NCBI GenBank assembly: GCA_900074885.1
Contig: FJUW01000008.1
Span: 383,561-447,560, forward strand
Length of the DNA: 64,000 bases
Source of the DNA: Rhynchosporium graminicola
Taxonomy: Eukaryota; Ascomycota; Leotiomycetes; Helotiales; Ploettnerulaceae
Direction of reading: 5' to 3'
Part shown: positions 48,822-58,899 of the stretch, one piece after another
How the letters are laid out: the number at the start of each line of letters is the position of its first letter
Position numbering within the stretch: position 1 is the first letter of the stretch
Program-made: the position numbers and the translations under genes
The notes under the pieces: model-generated
What the model was told of the DNA's origin: nothing
Database searches by the model: none
What the model saw: only the letters and a program-made list of their open reading frames with translations

Positions 48822-49049
48822 CTGGGAGTACTTTAAAGTAGCTCTAAACTATCTACTTCTCCGTATGAAAGTAACGCTTTTTGCCTTCTAGTAAGAGTAG
48901 TACCTTCGTACTACTTGTGCAGAAGTATTATATAGTATATAAGTTTCCACGTGATTAGGTCCAAAGATTAGATAACTGAACTAAACGCTTCATAAGCTCT
49001 CTTCCGGCTTCAAGTTATTCAAATTTCCTCTATCTACCTATTCTATAGG

Positions 49050-49460
49050 CTTAATAACTAATTGATTTATATGCAATAGCTCCTTTAGAGCTCTGTTGCA
49101 ATTTGTCTTAGTTATCGTATCCGCAGGGTTATCTAGCCCTGCTACCTAAATTACCTCTGATATCTCTTTTCTTTCGTACGCCTGACGTAGACATATAAGG
49201 TTAATTATTAATCTCTTCTCTCTTGTAGTATTAAGTTATTAATCTGAAGACTAAGAGCTCCTATACTAGCTTTATCACCTGAAACAGATAGTAGATACGT
49301 GTCGAATATCGATAGTACTATATGGAGCTTCTTGACCTTATGTCTATAGTATATACCGAACTAATAGTTCGCTGACTCTAGTATACTATATATAGGCCTA
49401 ACGCACCGCAAAACCTAATATAGCTAAGCCAGAATCTCCTTTAGGGGGCGCACGAAGAAG
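49050..49460 (-). pseudogene. Copia-2 RNase H C-terminal remnant
   Basis: Minus strand: LICLRQAYERKEISEV then VAGLDNPADTITK, NCNRALKELLHIN and QLVIKP. This is the end of Copia RNase H (family: REAYERREI...NPADALTK...NTALxxLI). NPAD lies at 49119-49130. The upstream part (49200-49460) is frame-shifted, with SANY and GIYYRHKVKKLHI fragments. Reverse transcriptase is missing entirely. The frame has few RIP stops. Confidence 0.8.
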
Positions 49461-49639
49461 TCACGTATTAAGTGTAACGTAGACTGAGTATGAGCTTGTG
49501 TATTACTATCTCCCTTCTCTCTATATACTTATCTTTTATCGGGATCGCTTCGGAATTTTCGATTAGTATAGAAGGTAGTACTAGTTGTAGGGTATAGGTG
49601 TTCGTAGTTAACGATAGAGGTTCTGATAGAAGTAATCGT

Positions 49640-50345
49640 CTTTTCAGTAGAAGTTATAAGTTAGGCTAGAGTAATTTAGCAGGCTTCTGAGCTTTAGCAG
49701 GTAGTAATAATCTCCTTTCTATGTACCTTCTCCTTCTCCTTCTGTACTGTATCATAGTACTCTCCCTCTCCTCCTCTAGCTCCTTGATAGCTTTCTTCTC
49801 TCTTATACTCTAATTCGTCTTGTTAAGTAGCTATATCGTTTATTATCTCCTTCTCTCTTTCATCTTGCTCCTTCTCTCTTTTATCTCGCTCCTTCTCTCT
49901 TTTATCTCTCTGTTGCTGCGCGGATATCTGTATAGTTAGCTTCTCTAGTATAGGTAGGTTTAGTACCTTATACTATAGCTGTGCAGAGAGTATCTTCTCT
50001 CCTACTATGCTCTCTAGCTCCTTCAAGGTCTAGCTACTACGTATAGTATTCTATAGAGTATATAGGAGCTTATATAGCTCCTGCGCAGGTTCGTCGCCTT
50101 CTTCGATAAATATACCTTTAGTACGCAGGGTGAATATGAGGTTATTATTTAACGATTTCTTAATAGATTTGAAAGAGTCTACTATCTAACCTTCGTATAT
50201 CTCCTTAAATAAGAAGTATAAGGGTCTATCCACGTAGTCGGAGCTCTTGATTTGTCTGATAAGACCTTCTCCCTGTTTCTGTATAGTCTCCGGGTCTAGT
50301 GGTTCCTTACCGGAGGGCTCTTATGATTTCGCAGGTGTATTAAAA
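49640..50345 (-). pseudogene. Copia-2 gag-like frame with heptad-repeat coiled coil
   Basis: Minus strand: LDPETIQKQGEGLIRQIKSS (50300), YVDRPLYFLFKEIYEG, SFKSIKKSLNNNLIFTLRTK, EEGDEPAQELYKLLYTL, then LEKLTIQISAQQQ. A run of seven-residue repeats REKERDK/REKEQDE comes next, encoded by three 21-bp DNA repeats at 49851-49913, then KAIKELEEERE. Only about three in-frame stops occur in some 200 codons, with one frameshift near 49840-49800. A long charged helix is expected. By position it is gag, though I do not recognise a standard UBN2 core; an accessory or host-derived frame is possible. Confidence 0.5.
49851..49913 (-). repeat. three 21-bp tandem repeats encoding heptads
   Basis: Units 49851-49871, 49872-49892 and 49893-49913 share ttctctctttyatctygctcc. 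Each encodes seven residues, so expansion lengthens the coiled coil by one heptad. Confidence 0.85.
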
Positions 50346-50565
50346 GCACTAACCTCGGGGGTATTATTATCTCTTACTATATTAAAGGTCTGATTCGTAT
50401 AAGTGTTTTAGTGCTATTCCGAGGTTATTTGGAATAGTAGTTATGGAGTTATTCTTAAGTATTATATAGGAAGCGCTAGCGTAGCGCGTTCAAGTTTTTG
50501 ACTTCGAGTTCTCAGCGCAACTCAGAAGCGCGTTCTTTAAAGTCGGGTTGCGGTAGTAATCGAAG

Positions 50566-50610
50566 TACGTAGAAGGTAGGTACGTAGAAGGTAAGTACGT
50601 AGAAGGTAAT
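50566..50610 (+). repeat. three 15-bp tandem repeats
   Basis: tacgtagaaggtagg, tacgtagaaggtaag, tacgtagaaggtaat. They lie in the 5' untranslated part of Copia-2, just before the Gypsy-I copy B insertion. Confidence 0.9.
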
Positions 50611-50681
50611 AATAGTATAATATGCTAGAATTCGAATCCTTTAACTATATCGCAGGTAGAATCTAGGCAAATTATCTTAGT

Positions 50682-50686
50682 AATTC
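50682..50686 (+). repeat. target-site duplication of Gypsy-I copy B, left
   Basis: aattc, matching 58464-58468. Confidence 0.9.
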
Positions 50687-50954
50687 TGTGACGATAGCTC
50701 ACCTGAATATTACATGAGAAGAAGGATAGATAATAGGGCCTAAGTTCACAGGTATCCCGGCAGAACTAGTATCAGACCAAGTATAGTATCGGACTAGTAC
50801 AAGCAAATATATATAAGATACATTATACTCTATCTCTCTTCTTCTTCCTTCCTTATCTTTTTATTTCCTTTGTAGTAGACTATATAAGATCGCTCTTAGC
50901 CTCCCTACTCGTTTATTCTTACTTATATACCGCCTTGAGTCTTATGTTATTATA
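50687..50954 (+). repeat. Gypsy-I copy B 5' LTR (268 bp)
   Basis: tgtgacgatagctcacctg to cttatgttattata. Confidence 0.95.
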
Positions 50955-51479
50955 TTAAATAAAAAGATTAAGATAGCCGGAGATAGCTTGCTATAATATC
51001 TTACTACTAAGTTAGTTATTTGATAATTACTCGCATATAGCTGAGATACTAGAGATCTCTCGGATAACTATGAATCAGGGTTTAATTTAGCTTATCGTAA
51101 ATAGTATAATAGAGGAAGTCTTCGCTGACGCTCCTTTAATAACTCCTTTAGTATAAAGGAATTATAGATAGATTTTAAAGAAGGTATAATAAATACCCCG
51201 GAACTTTAACTTTTACGTATCGCTGCTGAAATAGTCTTGATATACTCCTTTTTAAGCTACTATTATAGCTCTTAACTAATAAACTAGAGACTTCTCTAGT
51301 TCTAGGGGAACCCGACGCGATCCTCTCCGCTCTACCTCTGAACCTAATCTATTATACTCTTTCTTACTCTAAATATCTCTTGCCCTAGAGAATATTAATA
51401 CTTTATTAAGGAAGTACTAACTAAGAGGGAAAGGAAAATAAAAGCGAAATTCACTAGGAGTATAATTGCTAAGTACTCT
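50955..51479 (+). other. Gypsy-I 5' untranslated region
   Basis: Begins ttaaataaaaagattaag, where the primer-binding site should lie; it is too altered to assign a tRNA. Frame fragments such as DTRDLSDNYESGFNLAYRK (51036) hint that gag may start earlier than annotated, but no ATG was found that decides it. Confidence 0.4.
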
Positions 51480-52620
51480 TACTACTATAAGTAACTCGAA
51501 CCTGATCTATTCCCTCTTATAATAATTAGTAGACTAGGAGGAAAAGAATAACTCTCTAGAAGATACTATAGACTAACTGATCTCCGTATAAGATAGGTTC
51601 CTTATAGGGGTCCCTCGCTTGTCTTCGACTCTCCTACTAGAACTAATACTATAATCTCCGCGTATAGTAGAGTTTAATAACCTAATAAACTCTATTCTGA
51701 TACGTAGTACTAAGAGAGAGGATACTATTCCTAATAAACTATCTCCCTCTCCTAGCGCCGAATCAGTAGAGTTACGCCCTAGGAAGTCTTATCTTACTAA
51801 GAAGATCCTGCCTCTAGATAATAGATCAGACTCTACTTTCCTCTAATAGAGAGTATCGATACGAGACTAGCTAGCTATAAACGCTGACTATTACCCTATA
51901 GACTTCTCCTGGCGCGTTCTCGTATAGGGGCTAGTTACTAGATTAGCTAAGGAGTATCTTACGCCTTAGTACTTTACTAACGAGTTTAAAACTAGTAATA
52001 AAATAATCTTCTTATTAAAAGAGAACTTTCTTACTGGTTTAGAGGAAGATAATTACTATAACGCTTTCTACCGCTTAGAAATATAATAACTTAGCTTTAT
52101 ACGCGAGACCTTCGCCGAGTTTCGTAGTTGATTTCAAAGCGCTACTATCTAAAGTAAAGTTGAAAAGAAGGAGTAGTTCTTCTATATATAAGATAAGATT
52201 ATACCGTCCTTACGCGCTTTAACCCTTATTATTAAACTGATATAGAATAAGGATTACGCTTCTATAGTTAGATCTTTACTTTCTTTTAATACTAAGTGTT
52301 ACTATAACTTAGAATGTACTTATCCCGAGAAAGCTACTGCCTAGGTATAGTACTATAAACCTACTATTACTACTATAACTACTACTAGTTCTACTTCTTA
52401 CCGGTCCTTAAGCTTAGCTCCTTAATAAACTACTCCTGTATTATACGTACGTACCTCTACCCTAGTATAGTCTAATATTTCCTCCGCGCTAAAACGCCCT
52501 GCTACCTCGACCGGAGAACCCCTTAGGTATTATAGTTATAGATAGCTTGATTATATTAAGCTAGACTGCCCTAACCTGCCTAAGGTTTAATTAATCGACG
52601 AATTTCCAGAAGAGGATTAA
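51480..52620 (+). pseudogene. Gypsy-I gag, copy B
   Basis: Readable blocks: SAESVELRPRKSYLTKKIL (51763), YFTNEFKTSNKIIFLLKENF (51971), IRETFAEFRS (52100), a typical capsid retro_gag stretch, and KCYYNLECTYPEKATA (52298). The nucleocapsid knuckle at 52528-52569 should be CX2CX4HX4C; it reads Tyr at both first Cys, Tyr at His, and only the last Cys (tgc) survives. Trp and Gln codons are TAG. The protein would form the particle. Start uncertain. Confidence 0.8.
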
Positions 52621-52789
52621 GTAACTAAGGAAGTAGTAGAAAACGTACCCTCCGAATCTAGACTAATACTAGAGGGAAACGATAAGGCTTAGGTAAAAAC
52701 TCCTTCTTAGGTCTACGTAAGTATAATCTCTCTAATCTAGACCTTAACTCCCTAATAAGAGGTAAGTAATTCATATACTTAACTATAGT

Positions 52790-55700
52790 TAGTATGAATA
52801 GGCTAGGAGTCTCTATAAATAGCCTGATTAATACCGGAGCGAATAGTTATCTATTTATTAATTATACTCTTACTAGACGATTATCAGGGGCTCTCGGTAT
52901 TAAAATCGAGCCACTGCCTTATTCTATTCTAATACGTAGTTTCTAATAGTCTATTAGAACCTATATTACTTATTTTATACGTTTATACTTTTCTATTAAT
53001 AGTAGGCGTATTTATAATTGCCCTTTTATTCTCCTTGATTTAGGATAGTAAGATATGATTATTAGTATTAAATAGATATAACGATTTCAGGTTAAGCTAG
53101 ATACGCTCTACTATAAGCTACTATAGTCGGAACGCTATCTAGCTACCCTCTGATACGATAAGGAGATAATTATAACTCTAATACCTAATAAACCTAGTAT
53201 TAATCGATCTTACTAAATCGACGCTAACGCGCGGGACTTAGCTATAAACTAGCTGGACTGATACTAATTATACTAAATAGTAGCGATATAGTATATTAAC
53301 GTATTATCCCTACCTTTTAACTTATTTCCGCTTATTACTAAGGAATCTGAACCCCTTTCCGCTCCGAATTCATTAAGAAAGGTACCTGCGCTAAAACCTT
53401 ACTATAAGTACTCCTCTTAACCTCTAAGGATCTGGAAACTAGTTCCGATTTACTAAATTAGTACTATAGCTTTTTACTTTAATATAAAACGTAAAGGTTC
53501 CGAATTATTCTTTACTAGTATCTACGAGATAGACTGCCTCTTATAAGACTATCTAAATAGCGACTCTCCTAAGGATCCTAATACTGAACGACTTATAGCT
53601 GAAAAGCTACCGGAATAGTATTATACTCTTAAGGAAGCCTTTTCTAAGCGGGATTCTAATATTCTTCTGCTATATTACTTATACGATTATAAAATCATTC
53701 TAGAAGAACTATTACTTAATATATATTCGCTCTTATATTAGTAATCTACAGACGAATTATAAGTAACTAAGGAGTATCTTATAGAGAACTTAGATAAGGG
53801 ATTTATCGAATCTAGCTAAAGTCCCTTTATATTACCTATATTATTTATTAAGAAGGCCGATAGAGGATTACGCTTCTGTATCGATTATCGTAAGCTTAAT
53901 ACGATTACTCGAAAGGATTCTTACCTAATACCCAGGATCGATAAGCTTTTAACTTGTATATCTAAAATAGTAATCTTTACTAAACTAGATATCTGGGCAG
54001 TATTTAATTATATTTATATAGACCCCGAATCAGAGGAGTATACTACTTTCCGAACCCGCTTCGGATCTTATAAATATAAAGTACTACTTTTCGGGCTCTA
54101 TAATAGACCTAGTACGTACTAGCGATATATGAATAATATACTACTAGACTACCTGGATAATTTCTATATAGCTTACTTAGATAATATCCTTATATACTCG
54201 GAAACGCTCTAGGAATATAAGGAATATATTAAATTAGTACTATAATACTTAATAAATACAAGACTTTAAGTAGATATTAAGAAAAGCGAATTCAATATTA
54301 CAAGGACTAAATACCTAAGATATATTATTAATACTAACGGAATCGAGCAAGATCCAGAGAAAGTAATACTATTAGTAGAATAGAAGTACCCCGAAACGGT
54401 AATAGCTATAAAATCCTTCCTAAGATTCTATAGGTTCTACTATTAATTTATTCGGAATTTCGGCCTTATCGCTAAACCTCTCTTAATACTTACTCGGCCT
54501 ATAGTACTATAGAATTTCACTAACGATTACAAGAAGTCCTTCGACGATTTATATTAATAGCTACTATTAGTATAGAAACTATACTATTTCGACCCTGAAT
54601 TATAGACTAAACTAGAAACTAATACTTCCGATAGTATAATAGCTAGAGTTATCTCCTAATTATATAAAGATAACTAGTAGTATCTAATTAGATTCTACTC
54701 CTATATTCTTAATAGATATGAACTAAACTAGGAGATCTACGATAAGGAGTTATACGCTATTATTAAGTCTTTCCGGAAATAGAGACCGGAACTTATATCT
54801 CTACGACGCTATACCGGCGTGTATATAGACTATCGATCCTTAGAATACTTTATAACTACTAAGGTCCTAACTAGTAAGTAAGCTAGATAGATAGAATTCC
54901 TTTCCGAATTTAATTTTTAAATTATATATACGCTTAATAAAGATAACGCTAAAGCTAATATCCTTAGCTATAGGGAATAAGATCTAAGGATATAGGAATA
55001 ATAGAAATAGGATAATAGATCTCGGGTTTTACTACCTCTAGACTACCTAGACCCTAGGATTAACGCGGAACTAGCTAAGTATTATATCGATCAAATTAGT
55101 TATATATGCCTAATATCGCTAGGGACTGATACGCTACCGGAACTCGTATATAATTCCTTTAATTTAATCGAGAAACTATATTAATTTAACTAAGAATCGT
55201 TCTCTAATAAATAGAATATATTAGGAGATAGCTATACTATTAACGATAGTTTATTACTTTATAATAGTTATCTATATGTATAACGCTATACCCTGCTATA
55301 TACCCGTTTAATTAGCGAAGTCTATAATTAAGTTTCCTCTGCTTATTCGAATACTCGTAAGACCGCTGAAATAATTTCTACTTATTACTACTAGAAAGGA
55401 CTCGTATCGGATGTAAAATAGTACACTTATAATTACCGCTCCTATTAGTACTCTCATCTGAAGTAAACGAAATAGTAAGGATTCCTCCACTTATTACTAG
55501 TACTTAGCTACTTTATATAGTACCTAGCTATAGATTTTAAAGACTTCTCGCCTGATGACTAAGGATTTAATAGGATATTAGTATTTATCGACCGCCTAGG
55601 GAAGGACTCCGTATTGATACTATACTACTATAATATCGATACCCGCGGGATAGCGATATTATTTATCTAATAGATATATCGTTTCGGATATACTCCTAAG

Positions 55701-56620
55701 TTAATTATATCTAACTAAGGAGCTTAGTTAGTCTTATTCTTCTAGTAAGAGTTTTACTATATAATTAGAGTTAAGGTTAAGCTCTTTACTTCCTTCTACT
55801 AGTAAACTGATAGATAAATAGAGATTATAAATCAGTATATTAACTAACGCCTTAGACCTTTTATTAATTACTACTAGAGTAACTAGGGTGAACTACTACT
55901 GATAATAGACCGCGCTTAAGTAACCCTGCCTTATAACTCTATCGGTATAGCGCTATATACCTTTAAATACAGTATATTACTATAGAATAGCTAGGACTAG
56001 AAGTAACTTACCGGATTAATACCGTAAGAGAAGCTTAATTATACTAATACTAAATCCTTAGCTAAATATACTAAATCCGCTATCGAGGTTATAAAAGCTA
56101 ATATACTAGCTACTTAGCATAGGATAAGCGCCGCAATCGACCCGAAACGGCGCGGTATTAACTAGGAAGTTAGAGATAAGGTATTTCTCTCTATAAGGAA
56201 CCTTAAGAATCACTAGCTAAGTAAGAAGCTATCTAGTCTCTAGGCAGGACTATACTAGGTCCTGGCTAAGATCGGATACTCCTATAAGCTGGATTTGCCC
56301 TCGGGATCTTCTATATATAATATATTCGCCTCCGAATTACTCTTTAAGGACCCGGACGACCTGTTACTAAGCTAGAAGTTACTAAACCTACCCTCGGAGG
56401 TTATCGCTACTTAAGAGGAGTAGGAGTTATAAGATATACTCGCTATATAGCTCCTAAGAGGTAATCTGAAGTATTAAGTTAGCTAGCTAGGCTACGACCC
56501 GGCCCTAACTTAGTATAACGCTTCCGACCTAATAGGTGCTCCGTATAAGCTCAGAGACTTTTACGCTACTAACCTAAGTAAACCTGGACCTCCGCGTAAA
56601 CTAGATTAGTAGATTAAGGC
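52790..56620 (+). pseudogene. Gypsy-I pol: protease, RT, RNase H, integrase, chromodomain
   Basis: Protease: LINTGANSYL at 52824-52853, with the active-site Asp changed to Asn. RT (53760-54480): LRFCIDYRKLNTIT (53867), YKYKVLLFGL (54073) and the YxDD box YLDN at 54174-54185. RNase H: YFDPEL then TKLETNTSDS (54588-54640). Integrase: YLAIDFKDFSPDD (55527), ISN then GAQLVLFF (55707) for the second Asp, and QIEIINQYINQRLRPF (55816) with the Glu. A chromodomain follows at about 56390-56590: LAI, LLRGNLKY and LGYDPALT, where the family has VKWLGYDPxxxTWEP. Chromodomains tether integration to H3K9-methylated chromatin in known chromoviruses. Stops are nearly all TAG/TAA from CAG, CAA or TGG. Confidence 0.9.
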
Positions 56621-56733
56621 CTAGGAAAACGGAATAGATAACTATAGTTACTTAGAGGATAATAAGCCGTTATAGTTACTAGTATTAGAATTTATTACTA
56701 GGAATAATCTCCTAATTATACTCTATAATAACG

Positions 56734-57715
56734 CTATATCTAAAACTCTACTTCTTTAACTATCTCTACTTTACCGGCTTTCTTCCCTAAGTCCTCCGGA
56801 GCTTCTAGTAAATCTGGAATATCTGGAACCGGAACTACTATATCTAACTCTTTACCTAAATCTGCTAATATAGCCCTAGTAGTAGACTAAGTATAATAGC
56901 TAATCCTATAGGCTTTCTTCTTTAGAGAGAGTCCGGGAGTATCAAGATCTGATGCTATCTCTGAACTAGAAGGCAAATTCCTCTTTCCTCTAGTATCAGA
57001 TATCGTAGCTTTAAATATAGCTTTCTTCGCAAATTCCTATATAATACTATTTAATTCCTTTATCTACTTTAACGCTATTTCAGCTATTAACTTAGACTTC
57101 GCCGAATCGACTATTAGAAGATCTAAATCCTATATCGCGTTAGTATTATACTAGTATCTAAGGGTTTAAGATCGCAACTTACTATCTTAATAAACTCTAA
57201 CTCCTTGAATATCTTCTCTATAGAACGCCTTAAAGCCTAAGTCTCCGCTAATTATATAGTAGTAATCTCTAACGTAGTAGTAGGAGCAGTAGATTTCGCG
57301 AGACGATAGATCTAATTAATAGCCTTATAAGTAGCTACGATACTACCCCGATTTAGCTCCGCGTCCTTAGCTTCGCCGCTAAGAAATAAACCGGATAGAA
57401 TAGTATATTCCGTATTAATATAGTCAGGTAACTATAACGCGTTAGTATATATAACTATATTTAGGTTCAAGTAACTTATATACTTATAACTACTCTTTAA
57501 CGCCGAATAATACTTATAAAGCTTAGAGTTAGGCTTATTAAATAAGTATAAGAGTTCTAAAATAGGAGTATTATTATACTTTATCTTAAGGAAAGCGCGA
57601 ATATATCGTAGGTAATATATATAATACGCTACTAAAAGAGTAACGGCAGGAACTAGTAAAGGTACTATAGGAGTTAGAATTATAGATCAGTGAAACAATT
57701 ATACTGCACTTAAAG
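56734..57715 (-). pseudogene. Gypsy-I antisense additional ORF, copy B
   Basis: Equivalent of 22405-23357 in copy A, opposite to gag-pol. Readable from LTPIVPLLVPAVTLLVAYY (57690) through KIKYNNTPILELLYLFNKPN, SGLFLSGEAKDAELNRGSIV, TYKAIN, IYRLAKSTAPTTTLEITT and ALRRSIEKIFKELEFIKI, to a basic segment and KEVEF at the end (56750). A hydrophobic stretch near the start (TLLVAYYIYYL) could be a membrane segment or just a buried helix. No family is recognised. Fewer stops occur here than in the neighbouring pol. Both copies share the same frame and termination point. Confidence 0.55.
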
Positions 57716-58195
57716 AATATCCCTAAAACTAAGATAGGAAACTTACTTATATTAAGAGAAGAGTTAATTAGGTCGATTAATATATAAGATTACAATAGAC
57801 TGCTATAGTAGTTAGTAACGATACTTACTATAGGAGCTATATCGCAGTCTAGGGAGAGTAAACTTATAAGTTGAAGTAGTTATCGCGGTTAAAAAGGAAA
57901 GGCTCTAATATTAATAAACCCCTTCCTTTATATACCCTACGCCCTACTTAAACTCGACTCCTACTATAAATAGATAAAGTAAATACCGCTTACCGCCTGA
58001 TTTGGAAGCTATAACTAATGCAGTACTATTACGGCGATATAACTAGTTAGAACCTAATAAAGAATTTATTACTACTAAAGAGCGGCTAGCGCTTATTACG
58101 CGAATATCGACGAAAACAGTTATAATAAAGACTAATTCAAGTATAAACTATAACCTTCCGAGCTTAGAGTTAAGCTCTTCTTAGGGGGGGGGTAA
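57716..58195. other. region between antisense ORF and 3' LTR
   Basis: No sense gene. On the minus strand it holds tatataaa (57927-57934), a GTAAGT word and a TACTAAC branch-site word close together near 57820-57840, then the run of G that forms the polypurine tract at 58183-58192. It could be the 5' leader of the antisense transcript. Confidence 0.4.
57927..57934 (-). promoter_or_regulatory. candidate TATA box for antisense ORF, copy B
   Basis: tatataaa on the minus strand, about 220 bp upstream of the antisense frame, matching 22157-22164 in copy A. Confidence 0.35.
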
Positions 58196-58463
58196 TATAA
58201 TAATAGCTCACCTGAATATCATATAAGAAGAAGGATAGATAATAGGGCCTAAGTTCATAGGTATCCCGGCAGAACTAGTATCCGACCCGGTATAATATCG
58301 GACTAGTACTAGCGCATATATATAAGGTGCTTTATACTCTATCTCTCTTCTTCTTCTTTCCTTATCTTTTTGTTTCTTTCGTAGTAGACTATATAAGATC
58401 GCTCTTAGCCTCTCTACTCGTTTATTCTTGCTTATATACCGCCTTGAGTCTTGTGTCGTTATA
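58196..58463 (+). repeat. Gypsy-I copy B 3' LTR (268 bp)
   Basis: tataataatagctcacctg to cttgtgtcgttata. The start has four transitions relative to the 5' LTR. Confidence 0.95.
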
Positions 58464-58468
58464 AATTC
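58464..58468 (+). repeat. target-site duplication of Gypsy-I copy B, right
   Basis: aattc, matching 50682-50686. Confidence 0.9.
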
Positions 58469-58633
58469 AAGTTAAATAGTAAAGAGGAAACCGTGTCTTC
58501 TCTAGTACTTGAGCTATTGCTATAGTAGATATCTCTACTCTTTAAGATTACTAGCGCGCTCTTTTCAGTAGTCGAAATTCTTAGAATTTAATTACTTTTA
58601 AAGAGTAAAATAATCTATGCGTCTATTGATCAA

Positions 58634-58733
58634 TATTAGTATCACTCTGTCGTAGTACGTATGATCAAGTAGTCTGCGTGAGCTAAAGTATAGTAATAAT
58701 AGTAGTAGTATTATCTGTTCTATCGTAGCTGTC
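58634..58733 (-). repeat. Copia-2 5' LTR, truncated at Gypsy-III
   Basis: tattagtatcactctg to gtagctgtc, 100 bp aligned without length change to 48629-48728. The next base pair begins tgtaaggggcgagcccc, the apparent start of Gypsy-III. Confidence 0.85.
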
Positions 58734-58899
58734 TGTAAGGGGCGAGCCCCAGGATTAAGCACCGGCGATGCCTGTGCTTACTAAGCCTAGCGGCACCCGC
58801 ATATTTTCCTTCGGAGCTAGGCTAGAACCTGACTCTCTCCTATATCGAACTTCTTGAATACTACACTTAACTATCTACGTACGCGTTACTTACCCGTAA

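Larger units (their letters stand above)
50687..58463 (+). mobile_element. Gypsy-I copy B, complete chromovirus-type element
   Basis: 7777 bp with 268-bp LTRs, polypurine tract (a run of nine G) directly before the 3' LTR and exact duplication aattc. The 5' LTR keeps TGTGACGATAGC at its start and the 3' LTR keeps TGTGTCGTTATA at its end. gag, protease, RT, RNase H, integrase and chromodomain are in order on the plus strand, and the antisense frame lies at 56734-57715. It is inserted in Copia-2 and serves as the reference copy for A and C because it has no assembly gap. Confidence 0.97.
48629..58733 (-). mobile_element. Copia-2, deleted Copia element split by Gypsy-I copy B
   Basis: Left LTR from 48629 and right LTR 58634-58733 share 100 bp (tgttggtatcactctg type start, ending gtagctgtc). 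The interior is 48822-50686 plus 58469-58633. On the minus strand it holds a coiled-coil gag-like frame followed almost directly by the C-terminal part of RNase H, so protease, integrase and RT are deleted. Composition is much less AT-converted than in its neighbours. The right LTR is cut at 58733, where Gypsy-III starts; the left LTR probably runs on to about 48821. Confidence 0.75.

Noticed and set aside
55308..55490. 60-codon minus-strand frame
   Set aside because: It lies antisense to the Gypsy-I integrase zinc-binding region; the plus strand explains this segment.
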